NCBI GenBank assembly: GCA_030604975.1
Contig: JAUVUV010000167.1
Span: forward strand, 1-5,668
Source of the DNA: Candidatus Glassiibacteriota bacterium
GTDB taxonomy: Bacteria > Gemmatimonadota > Glassbacteria > GWA2-58-10
Length of the DNA: 5,668 nt
Direction: 5' to 3'
A program made the position numbers and the translations under genes. The notes beneath the pieces were generated by a model. That model searched no databases. It saw only the letters and a program-made list of their open reading frames with translations, and had not been told where the DNA came from. Positions 1 through 5,668 of the stretch are shown here, in pieces. The number at the start of each line of letters is the position of its first letter. Position 1 is the stretch's first letter.

Positions 1-581
1 CCTGCGCTCTTCTTGCACTGGGTCCGCTGGCTGAGGAGGGCCTGCTGCAAGATTCCGAGGTTATAATCGACGCCAAGAGCGGAGTGAGCGGCGCGGGTCG
101 AAAGGCCTCACTGAATACGCATTACGCTGAAGTGAACGAGAACCTGGTGCCCTACAAGATGGGACGGACCCACAGTCACGTGGGCGAGATGGAGCTGATA
201 CTTTCGCGGCTTGCCGACAGGGGACTCAAGGTGGCGTTCACACCCCAGCTTGCGCCTTTTTCCAGAGGGATTCTGGAGACGATTTACGTGCGCACGCAAA
301 TCAGCGCCGAACAGCTCTGGGAGCTTTACTTCCGGACTTACGCCAACGAGCCTTTTGTCAAGGTCCTTGAGATAGGCAAGCCCGCTCAACTGGCATATGT
401 CCAGTACAACAACGACTGCGTGATCGGTGTGCATGATATGGGCGTAGGCCAGCTTGTCCTGATCAGTTCGGCTATCGACAACCTGGTCAAAGGAGCGGCG
501 GGACAGGCGGTGCAGAATTTCAACATTATGTTTGGCCTGGATGAATCCGCAGGGCTGACTACTGCAAGCGGAAGGATCTGA
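1..581 (+). CDS. argC: N-acetyl-gamma-glutamyl-phosphate reductase, C-terminal part (5' end cut by window edge)
   Basis: ArgC catalyses the NADPH-dependent reduction of N-acetylglutamyl phosphate to N-acetylglutamate semialdehyde in the cytoplasm, the third step of arginine synthesis. The frame is open from base 3, and 192 residues are visible of a family usually near 340. The GTG at 84 is an internal valine, not a start: it lies inside the hallmark motif DAKSGVSGAGRK (69-104). The visible part begins just after where the family's catalytic Cys motif (NPGCYPT) should lie, so the NADP-binding domain and that Cys are off-window. Further support comes from VNEN, the conserved His region THSHVGEME (168-194), and the C-terminal DNLVKGAAGQAVQN stretch followed by FGLDESAGL. 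The usual form of the His motif is HxHxPExE; here Pro is replaced by Gly. The stop lies 2 bases before argB, implying co-transcription and probable translational coupling. The family call is secure. Confidence 0.96.
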   Translation, partial: CALLALGPLAEEGLLQDSEVIIDAKSGVSGAGRKASLNTHYAEVNENLVPYKMGRTHSHVGEMELILSRLADRGLKVAFTPQLAPFSRGILETIYVRTQISAEQLWELYFRTYANEPFVKVLEIGKPAQLAYVQYNNDCVIGVHDMGVGQLVLISSAIDNLVKGAAGQAVQNFNIMFGLDESAGLTTASGRI

Positions 582-583
582 AA

Positions 584-1351
584 ATGAAATCTCAAAATTT
601 GATGGTTCTCAAAGTGGGGGGCGGCGAGGTGGATCGGCCCGAATTCCTGGAATCACTGGCCAAACTTGTGGCCGGGATGGAAAAAAAGCCCGTGATTGTG
701 CATGGCGGCGGCAGGGACATCGGAAAATATCTGGATCAGCTTGGAATCGAAGCGAAATTCCACGAGGGGCTGCGTATCACCGACGACGCAGCAATCGAGG
801 TGGTGGAGATGGTGCTTTCGGGGCTGGTCAACAAGCGGATCGTGGGGGCGCTGGTAGTTGCGAGAGTCAAGGCGCTGGGGATTTCCGGAAGAGACATTAA
901 GCTGATCCGCGCCGGCAAGCTCGAAGCGGAAGTGGACCTGGGACATGTGGGCGAGGCGCAGTGGGTGAATGCCCGGATTTTGAGAGAGCTGCTCGAGCAT
1001 GGGTTCGTCCCGGTGATTTCGCCGGTAAGCCAGGATGCCACGGGCGCAGTGTTCAATATCAACGCAGATCACATGGCCCGGGAGGTCGCGGTGAGCCTGC
1101 GGGTCACCGAGCTGGTGTTCCTGAGCGACGTACCCTGTGTGTATGATGACGTGCACAAGATCGCTAAACTGAACAGAAAATTGGCCGAACAGCTGATCGA
1201 AACAGAGGTAATCGGGGGCGGCATGGTTCCCAAGGTGCGCTCTGGAATCCGGGCCCTTGAGAAAGGCGTGAAAAAAGTTCTGATCACAGACCTGGAAGGT
1301 TTGGAGAATTACCTCAATGGAAATATTACGGCAACAGTGATAACTCTCTGA
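584..1351 (+). CDS. argB: Acetylglutamate kinase
   Basis: This cytoplasmic amino-acid kinase phosphorylates N-acetylglutamate with ATP and supplies the substrate of ArgC. It has 255 residues, close to the 258 of E. coli ArgB. Visible motifs are KVGGG (10-14, phosphate-binding Lys10), VHGGG (39-43), EGLRIT (61-66, substrate-binding Arg64), NINAD (158-162, catalytic-site Asp162) and GGGMVPK (211-217, Lys217). The start at 584 is chosen because GGAAGGA (570-576) lies 7 bases upstream; the next ATG, at 602, has no such site. Only nine residues precede Lys10, so the roughly 25-residue N-terminal helix that joins dimers into arginine-inhibited hexamers in other bacteria is missing. From family knowledge this predicts a dimer not inhibited by arginine. 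In the loop after FLSDV the usual Gly of the GV pair is Cys (PCV, 184-186). A LysW-type aminoadipate kinase is an alternative, made unlikely by the arg neighbours. Confidence 0.96.
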   Translation: MKSQNLMVLKVGGGEVDRPEFLESLAKLVAGMEKKPVIVHGGGRDIGKYLDQLGIEAKFHEGLRITDDAAIEVVEMVLSGLVNKRIVGALVVARVKALGISGRDIKLIRAGKLEAEVDLGHVGEAQWVNARILRELLEHGFVPVISPVSQDATGAVFNINADHMAREVAVSLRVTELVFLSDVPCVYDDVHKIAKLNRKLAEQLIETEVIGGGMVPKVRSGIRALEKGVKKVLITDLEGLENYLNGNITATVITL

Positions 1352-1396
1352 AATCAGCAGCGAAATTCAAAATATTTTTCCCCTGGAGCGAGATCG
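1352..1396 (+). other. AT-rich argB-argG intercistronic gap with argG ribosome binding site
   Basis: This is the largest gap in the arg run, at 45 bases. It contains a short AT-only palindrome AAAATATTTT (1369-1378) and then the argG Shine-Dalgarno sequence GGAGCGAG (1385-1392), with GGAG 8 bases from the ATG at 1397. There is no hairpin with a T-run, so no terminator is apparent and read-through from argB into argG is expected. The palindrome could be a protein-binding site or an mRNA processing site, but it is short and does not match the E. coli ArgR box well. It may be simple AT-rich spacer. Confidence 0.35.
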
Positions 1397-2641
1397 ATGA
1401 AAAAAAAGGTTGATAAAGTCGTGCTGGCGTATTCTGGCGGACTGGATACCTCGGTGATTATTCCCTGGCTGAAAGAGACTTACGCAGGCTGCGAAGTGAT
1501 CGCCTTCAGTGCAGATATCGGCCAGCGCGAGGATCTGACCGGCCTGGAGGAGAAGGCTGTCAACAGTGGCGCGAGCAAGTGTTATGTCAAGGACCTTCGC
1601 GAGGAATTCGTGACCGACTACATCTGGCCGGTGCTGCGCAGCGGTGCGGTTTACGAGCGCAACTACCTGCTCGGCACCTCAATGGCTCGCCCGCTGATCG
1701 CCAAGTACATGGTGGCTGTTGCCGAGCAAGAAGGCGCCGACGCAGTGAGCCACGGGGCGACCGGCAAGGGCAACGACCAGGTGCGTTTCGAGCTGACAGT
1801 CAAAGCACTGAGCCCGGCACTGAAAATAATTGCCCCGTGGCGCGAATGGCATATCCGCAGCCGCGAGGACGCGATTGACTACGCCAAGGCCCATAACGTT
1901 CCGGTGGAGGCCACGAAGGAGAAAATCTACTCTCTGGACGAGAACCTTTGGCACCTGAGCCATGAGGGAGGCGAGCTCGAGAATCCCTGGAACGAACCAG
2001 CAGAAGACATGTTCAAGCTCACTGTCTCGCCGGAGAAAGCGCCGGATAAGCCGACACTTATTGAGCTGGAATTCGAGAAGGGAGTGCCGATGGCGATTGA
2101 CGGCGAGAGGCTGCCGCCTGTGGAGCTGATTGAAAAGCTGAACGAACTCGGTGGCGCTAACGGTATCGGTCGGGTGGATATGGTGGAAAATCGCCTGGTA
2201 GGCATGAAAAGCCGCGGGGTGTACGAGACTCCCGGAGGATCGATACTCGTATTTGCCCTGCGGGAGCTCGAATCGATCACCCTCGACCGGGAAACCATGG
2301 CCTGGAAAGACCTGGTGGCTCAGAAATACGCCCACATGACCTATAACGGCCAGTGGTTCACCTCGCTGAAAGAGCAGCTGGACGCCTATATCGAAAAAGC
2401 CACACAGTTCGTGAGCGGCACGGTCCGGCTCAAACTCTACAAGGGCAATATCATCCCGCTCGGCCGCAAGAGCCCTCACTCGCTTTACCGTGAGGAGTAC
2501 GCTACTTTCGGCGAGGAGGATGTTTACAACCAGCACGATGCCGAGGGATTTATCAACATTTTCGGCCTTCCGCTGAAAGTGGAGGCGATTCTCGAACGCG
2601 AAGGCGCCCGAGCGAGCAAGAGGCGTGATTTCAAAAAATGA
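1397..2641 (+). CDS. argG: Argininosuccinate synthase (type I)
   Basis: ArgG condenses citrulline with aspartate, using ATP cleaved to AMP and pyrophosphate, to give argininosuccinate; it is a cytoplasmic tetramer in known members. The 414 residues fit the common roughly 400-residue form rather than the longer E. coli-type enzyme. The N-terminal adenine-nucleotide alpha-hydrolase domain carries the PP-loop AYSGGLDTS (11-19). The synthetase domain has the substrate-binding GATGKGNDQVRFE (120-132), the EGGELENPW stretch (190-198), and GRVDMVENRLVGMKSRGVYE (258-277), which is strongly conserved in the family. The C-terminal helical tail used in oligomerisation follows the IPLGRKSPHSLY segment (353-364). 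Start at 1397: GGAG at 1385-1388 is well spaced and no better start exists. Codons 2-4 form a run of eight A (1400-1407). The stop lies 17 bases before argH, and the shared pathway supports one operon. No missing active-site residue was seen. Confidence 0.98.
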   Translation: MKKKVDKVVLAYSGGLDTSVIIPWLKETYAGCEVIAFSADIGQREDLTGLEEKAVNSGASKCYVKDLREEFVTDYIWPVLRSGAVYERNYLLGTSMARPLIAKYMVAVAEQEGADAVSHGATGKGNDQVRFELTVKALSPALKIIAPWREWHIRSREDAIDYAKAHNVPVEATKEKIYSLDENLWHLSHEGGELENPWNEPAEDMFKLTVSPEKAPDKPTLIELEFEKGVPMAIDGERLPPVELIEKLNELGGANGIGRVDMVENRLVGMKSRGVYETPGGSILVFALRELESITLDRETMAWKDLVAQKYAHMTYNGQWFTSLKEQLDAYIEKATQFVSGTVRLKLYKGNIIPLGRKSPHSLYREEYATFGEEDVYNQHDAEGFINIFGLPLKVEAILEREGARASKRRDFKK

Positions 2642-2642
2642 C

Positions 2643-2658
2643 GAGGTAACCTGATAAA
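2643..2658 (+). promoter_or_regulatory. argH ribosome binding site with long spacing
   Basis: GAGG (2643-2646) begins one base after the argG stop and lies 12 bases from the argH ATG at 2659, longer than the usual 5-9. A ribosome finishing argG covers this site, so argH may depend in part on re-initiation. No closer purine-rich site and no better start codon is present, so 2659 is kept as the start. Confidence 0.55.
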
Positions 2659-4047
2659 ATGTCTGACAAGACTCAAAAACCCTGGGGAGGAAGATTCGCC
2701 GGGGAGGTGGACAGACTGATGGAGCAGTTCAATGCCTCGATCGGTTTCGACCGAAGGCTCTGGCAGGAGGATATCGAGGGCAGCAGGGCCTATGCCGAAG
2801 CCCTGGCCCGCGCTGGCGTGATCACCGGCGAGGAGTGTAAAACCCTGCTCGATGGTCTCGACCGCGTGGCAGCAGAGATCGAGTCGGGTCAGTTCGCCTG
2901 GAGCGAGGCGGACGAGGATATCCATATGGCTGTGGAGCGGAGGCTGACCGAGATAGTGGGTCCGCCAGGTGGCAAAATTCACACAGGCCGCAGCCGCAAC
3001 GACCAGGTGGCAACAGATATGCGCCTGTGGTGCAAGGGGGCGACCGGCACGGTGCTCGAAAAACTCCGCAGCCTTCAGAGTGCTCTGCTCGAGCAGGCAC
3101 GCCCTCTGGTAAGAACCCTGATGCCCGGTTTTACGCACCTTCAGCAGGCCCAGGTGATCAGTGCGGCCCACTACCTGCTTTCGTTTTTCTGGATGTTCGA
3201 GCGGGACCGGGACCGGTTCCGGGACTTTGCAAGGCGGGCGGATGTTTTGCCGCTTGGCTCCGGGGCCTTGGCTGGCAGCGCGATAGAGATCGACCGCGAG
3301 TTTCTCGCCCGGCGGCTGGGTTTTGCTTCCGTGAGCCAGAATAGCCTGGACGCAGTGAGCGACCGGGATTTCGCTGCCGAGTTTATCGCTGCCGCCTCCC
3401 TTGCAATGATTCATCTGTCGCGCCTGGCCGAGGATTTGATTATTTACTCAAGTGCGGGCTACAGATTTATCGAGTTGAGCGACGCTTTCACCACTGGCAG
3501 CAGCCTGATGCCGCAGAAAAAAAACCCGGACTCACTGGAGCTGGTGCGTGGCAAAACGGGTCGCGTGATCGGCGATCTGGCGGGTTTCCTGACCACGCTA
3601 AAGGGTCTTCCCTCGACTTACAACAAGGACCTCCAGGAGGACAAGGAGCCGCTCTTCGACTCTTTCGACACCCTGGTCAAATCGCTTGCCGTAACAGCCA
3701 GACTAGTGGCCACCCTGAAATTCAACTCCGAGGCAATGGCTGCCTGCCTGGACGATTTTCTTCTGGCGACTGACCTTGCCGATTACCTGGTGGCTAAGGG
3801 GCTACCGTTCCGCCAGGCGCATATGGTGGTAGGCAAACTGGTACGTGAATGCGAGACTCGCCGCACAAGCCTGAAAGACCTTCCTCTGGATGTATATACC
3901 TCCGCAAGCGAACTTTTTGCCGAGGATGTGAAAGAGGTGCTCGATTTCTCCTCTTCTCTGGCCAGCCGCAAATCACACGGCGGAACCGCCCCTGAAGCGG
4001 TCGAGGAACAGATCAGTCAGGCAGAGCGGGCACTGGCTGCCGAATAA
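2659..4047 (+). CDS. argH: Argininosuccinate lyase
   Basis: ArgH splits argininosuccinate into arginine and fumarate, the last step of the pathway. It belongs to the fumarase/aspartase superfamily, whose homotetramers build each active site from three chains. The 462 residues match the family's usual length. Conserved region 1 is HTGRSRNDQVATD (108-120). Region 2 is GFTHLQQAQ (157-165) with the catalytic-site His160. Region 3 is the mobile signature loop GSSLMPQKKNPD (280-291), containing the catalytic Ser of GSS and substrate-binding Lys287 and Asn289. The N-terminal WGGRF (9-13) and the C-terminal GGTAPEAV (441-448) are also typical. The signature-loop codons contain an uninterrupted run of eight A (3517-3524), but the frame is intact. 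The gene ends the operon and is followed within 20 bases by a strong terminator. Homology to delta-crystallin and related lyases makes fumarase or adenylosuccinate lyase alternatives, but context and motifs favour ArgH. Confidence 0.98.
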   Translation: MSDKTQKPWGGRFAGEVDRLMEQFNASIGFDRRLWQEDIEGSRAYAEALARAGVITGEECKTLLDGLDRVAAEIESGQFAWSEADEDIHMAVERRLTEIVGPPGGKIHTGRSRNDQVATDMRLWCKGATGTVLEKLRSLQSALLEQARPLVRTLMPGFTHLQQAQVISAAHYLLSFFWMFERDRDRFRDFARRADVLPLGSGALAGSAIEIDREFLARRLGFASVSQNSLDAVSDRDFAAEFIAAASLAMIHLSRLAEDLIIYSSAGYRFIELSDAFTTGSSLMPQKKNPDSLELVRGKTGRVIGDLAGFLTTLKGLPSTYNKDLQEDKEPLFDSFDTLVKSLAVTARLVATLKFNSEAMAACLDDFLLATDLADYLVAKGLPFRQAHMVVGKLVRECETRRTSLKDLPLDVYTSASELFAEDVKEVLDFSSSLASRKSHGGTAPEAVEEQISQAERALAAE

Positions 4048-4066
4048 AATATAGATAATCCGCTTG

Positions 4067-4104
4067 AAAAAAAAGCAGGGTGAAAATTTTCACCCTGCTT
4101 TTTT
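4067..4104. terminator. Bidirectional intrinsic terminator between argH and the convergent TPR gene
   Basis: Bases 4069-4104 form a perfect 36-base inverted repeat centred between 4086 and 4087. The GC-containing arms are GCAGGGTGAAAA (4075-4086) and its exact complement (4087-4098). The arms are bordered on the left by eight A (4067-4074) and on the right by six T (4099-4104). On either strand this gives a hairpin followed by a U-run, 19 bases after the argH stop and about 30 bases after the stop of the - strand TPR gene. It should end both transcripts. The innermost AAAATTTT must open into the loop, leaving a GC-rich stem of about eight pairs. Confidence 0.93.
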
Positions 4105-4133
4105 CATTTCGTTCTCAATGTAGAAGCTGTGCC

Positions 4134-4829
4134 TTAGTTTCCTTCAATAGCTGCAGTTGCTTTAGCGAGCATTTCGGCCTTGAGTTCGATAATCTCCCCG
4201 GTACGTGGATTATCCGGGTAATCCACGATAATGCGGTTTATCAGTTCAAGAGCCTCCGCATTTTTGCCGGCCAAGGAAAGTACGTGGCTGTAGTCTCTCA
4301 TGATCTCTATTTTCTGGTAATCGTATGAAGCGACCTCGAGGGCCTGGCGGTAGAACTCGATTGTCTGGTCAAGATTTTTCAGCTGCTCGTGGGTTGCGGC
4401 CAGCCCGGCCAGGCAGTTGACCATCAGGGGGTCCTCGGATGAAAGCACATCCCGGCACTGTTCAAACCATTTAACGGCCTGATCGTATTCACCGGCATTA
4501 TAATAGGAGTCGCCGGCAAAGAAAATCGCTTTCTCAGCCTCGGGGGTGCCGGAATAATCCTCGGCCAGCTTTTCGAAATCCGCCCCCGCCAGAGAATACT
4601 GTCCATTCATGTAAAGGGCCTGGGCCTGGAAAAGAGCGAGCGAGGCGGCCTCAGCACGCTCCAGGCGATAGTTGATAAAAAGATAGACCAGTCCGATCAG
4701 GGCGATAGTTCCGACGATGCCTATGATGATCCTGGTCAGGTTTTGCTGGACATAATGCCCTGCCTCGAATGCTGAGGAGACAAAGGCGTCCTCCTTGAGT
4801 TGTTTCTTGGTGATTCTTTTCTTGCCCAT
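4134..4829 (-). CDS. Membrane-anchored tetratricopeptide repeat protein, YfgM-like architecture
   Basis: The 231-residue protein has three parts. A basic N-terminus (Lys3, Lys4, Arg5, Lys8, Lys9, Lys12) is followed by one hydrophobic span at about 34-53, then by a soluble helical domain from about 60 to the end. By the positive-inside rule the N-terminus is cytoplasmic and the rest is exported. TPR-like helix pairs appear at about 64-91, 100-128 (AGDSYYNAGEYDQAVKWFEQ), 138-166 and 180-205 (AGKNAEALELINRIIVDYP). The order resembles the TPR_21/YfgM family, whose E. coli member sits beside SecYEG and the chaperone PpiD; a similar role here is inference only. Related TPR proteins such as BamD or YbgF carry signal peptides instead of a retained anchor. 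The start is supported by AGGAG (4839-4843) 9 bases upstream. The gene converges on argH, shares its terminator and has its own likely promoter. The specific function is unknown. Confidence 0.85.
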   Translation of the reverse strand: MGKKRITKKQLKEDAFVSSAFEAGHYVQQNLTRIIIGIVGTIALIGLVYLFINYRLERAEAASLALFQAQALYMNGQYSLAGADFEKLAEDYSGTPEAEKAIFFAGDSYYNAGEYDQAVKWFEQCRDVLSSEDPLMVNCLAGLAATHEQLKNLDQTIEFYRQALEVASYDYQKIEIMRDYSHVLSLAGKNAEALELINRIIVDYPDNPRTGEIIELKAEMLAKATAAIEGN

Positions 4830-4914
4830 TAAAGCCTGCTCCTTTTTCTCTAAAGGGGCGGTTTATTTCCCACGCAACAGCGTAAGTGATTTTTCACTAA
4901 GGATAACAGTCAAA

Positions 4915-4943
4915 AATATAACAACAATCTTGCGGATAGGCAA
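4915..4943 (-). promoter_or_regulatory. Candidate sigma70-type promoter of the TPR gene
   Basis: Read on the - strand, TTGCCT (4943-4938; 4 of 6 to the -35 consensus) and TATATT (4920-4915; 5 of 6 to the -10 consensus) are separated by exactly 17 bases. Transcription would start near 4908 and leave a leader of about 80 bases before the ATG at 4829. The leader holds a small hairpin with five paired bases (4885-4889 with 4894-4898), too weak to call a terminator. The promoter lies wholly in the 160-base gap between the two - strand genes, where one would be needed. No other convincing signal was seen in that gap. Confidence 0.55.
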
Positions 4944-4989
4944 GCTGGATTAAGTGTTAAGGAAAATGTTTTGTCGGCATAAATGCTAT

Positions 4990-5668
4990 TCATGGCCTTA
5001 TTACCAGTTGCTTGCCGCTGTTGTTTTCCACACTGATCGAGTACCCGGCCGGGGCGTGAGTACGGTAGCAGATGCTTTTCCCTTCTTTCCACCATTGGAG
5101 AGAAATCTCACCTTCGGGTAAGCTCAGCCGGCCGGAGCACCAGTCGAGATCGAGATCGGAGAACCGCAGAGCGATCTTTTTCCCTACCGGATCGACCCGG
5201 TAAATTCCCAGTGCATCCCTGTTCAGAACGCGCACGATATGCGAGGCGAACCCGTGGTTGCAGCTTGAGCTTGCGCCGTCGGACTCCCAGAGAGTGCCGG
5301 TGCGCTCTGCCATGGGAAGGTAATACTCTATTGCCTCCTCGAGGAGCTGGCGGCAGAGGCCGTTGCGGGAGAGCACCTCCAGGCGCAGCATTTTGCCGAT
5401 AAAGGGGGCAGCCTCGTGCACCTCGGGGAATGCACCGGTACGCTCGCGTTTCGGACCGAATTCTTTGCACAATTTGTCCCAGAGTACCGGATGTGAATCG
5501 GGGTCTGCAGCGTTGAAAAAGAAAGCAACATACTGGCAGACCTCGCTGTGGTTGCCAGTTCGTATTAGCCTGCCCCACTTTCTCAGGGCGTTGTCCACGA
5601 AAAATTCACTGTCGAAAGATTTTACCGCGGCAGCCTTCCTCACTTTTTCGCCCTCTGCAGAAAGCTCC
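4990..5668 (-). CDS. GH78-like (alpha-L-rhamnosidase type) glycosidase, C-terminal fragment (5' end cut by window edge)
   Basis: The frame is open to the right edge; about 225 residues are visible. The GTG at 5643 is an internal codon, since the frame continues upstream to the edge. The first half looks like the last helices of an (alpha/alpha)6 barrel, with aromatic-rich helices such as CQYVAFFF. Next come TGTLWE (5301-5284) and SCNHG (5265-5251), a pair of motifs typical of the barrel end in GH78 and related six-hairpin enzymes. The Glu of TLWE lies about 97 residues from the C-terminus, which suits the general-base Glu of GH78, though that assignment is inferred. The tail (LGIYRVDPVGKKIALR, then SLPEGEISLQW and ISVENNSG) fits the C-terminal beta-sandwich of that family. 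Substrate and localisation cannot be judged because the N-terminus is missing. It may be a non-rhamnosidase relative. It is not obviously linked in function to its neighbours. Confidence 0.6.
   Translation of the reverse strand, partial: ELSAEGEKVRKAAAVKSFDSEFFVDNALRKWGRLIRTGNHSEVCQYVAFFFNAADPDSHPVLWDKLCKEFGPKRERTGAFPEVHEAAPFIGKMLRLEVLSRNGLCRQLLEEAIEYYLPMAERTGTLWESDGASSSCNHGFASHIVRVLNRDALGIYRVDPVGKKIALRFSDLDLDWCSGRLSLPEGEISLQWWKEGKSICYRTHAPAGYSISVENNSGKQLVIRP

Noticed and set aside
84..86. GTG as a start codon for a short 165-residue protein
   Set aside because: The codon falls inside the ArgC motif DAKSGVSGAGR and the frame continues to the left edge, so it is an internal Val.
653..1156. 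Open frame of 167 codons antisense to argB
   Set aside because: It overlaps the conserved kinase core, and its translation is rich in His and Arg with no family resemblance, typical of a shadow frame.
1301..1329. Possible promoter for argG inside the 3' end of argB (TTGGAG, 17-base spacer, TATTAC)
   Set aside because: The matches are only 3 of 6 and 4 of 6, which is expected by chance in coding DNA.
1679..3414. Two long open frames on the - strand opposite argG and argH (285 and 296 codons)
   Set aside because: They lie entirely antisense to strongly conserved enzymes, show no recognisable domain or ribosome site, and are the expected shadow of codon bias in GC-rich coding DNA.
4080..4328. 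Open frame of 82 codons on the + strand after argH
   Set aside because: It starts inside the terminator and runs antisense through the TPR gene. There is no ribosome site, and the translation is Ser/Phe/Cys-rich without family features.
4965..4985. Possible terminator after the glycosidase-like gene
   Set aside because: Only a four- to five-pair AT-rich hairpin is present, with no T-run following on the - strand.
5144..5159. Short tandem repeat GAGATC/GAGATC in the glycosidase-like gene
   Set aside because: It simply encodes the alternating Asp-Leu residues of a conserved tail segment, with two copies only.

Overview
The window is ordinary bacterial chromosome, GC-rich by eye (roughly mid-to-upper 50s percent), with tightly packed genes and Shine-Dalgarno starts. 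The left 4 kb is the 3' end of an arginine-biosynthesis operon on the + strand. The right 1.6 kb is on the - strand and carries a membrane-anchored TPR protein and the C-terminal part of a glycosidase-like protein. I found no mobile element, CRISPR array, RNA gene or defence system. The sequence alone does not fix the phylum. The pairing of a lysine-rich TPR membrane protein with a rhamnosidase-like enzyme would suit an environmental Gram-negative bacterium, but that is a weak inference.

Layout: argC (3' part only, to 581), argB (584-1351), argG (1397-2641) and argH (2659-4047) follow each other with gaps of 2, 45 and 17 bases, so they are very probably one transcript. ArgB phosphorylates N-acetylglutamate and ArgC reduces the acyl phosphate to the semialdehyde. 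ArgG joins citrulline to aspartate and ArgH splits argininosuccinate into arginine and fumarate. The middle steps (argD, argF/argF', argJ or argE) are not in the window; they may lie upstream of argC or elsewhere. The retained order C-B-G-H is that of the classic argCJBDFRGH cluster with J, D, F and R removed.

A perfect 36-base palindrome flanked by an A-run and a T-run (4067-4104) sits between argH and the oppositely oriented TPR gene and should act as a terminator in both directions. The TPR gene (4134-4829, - strand) encodes a single-span membrane protein with a cytoplasmic basic N-terminus and an exported TPR domain, similar in architecture to YfgM. It has its own plausible sigma70-type promoter at 4915-4943. 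Upstream on the same strand, a reading frame enters from the right edge of the window and ends at 4990; it resembles the C-terminal end of a GH78-like (alpha-L-rhamnosidase type) six-hairpin glycosidase.

No clearly new system is visible. The points most worth a second look are the condensed arg cluster, the short N-terminus of ArgB (predicting lack of arginine feedback) with a changed conserved loop, the altered His motif in ArgC, and the divergent rhamnosidase-like fragment.
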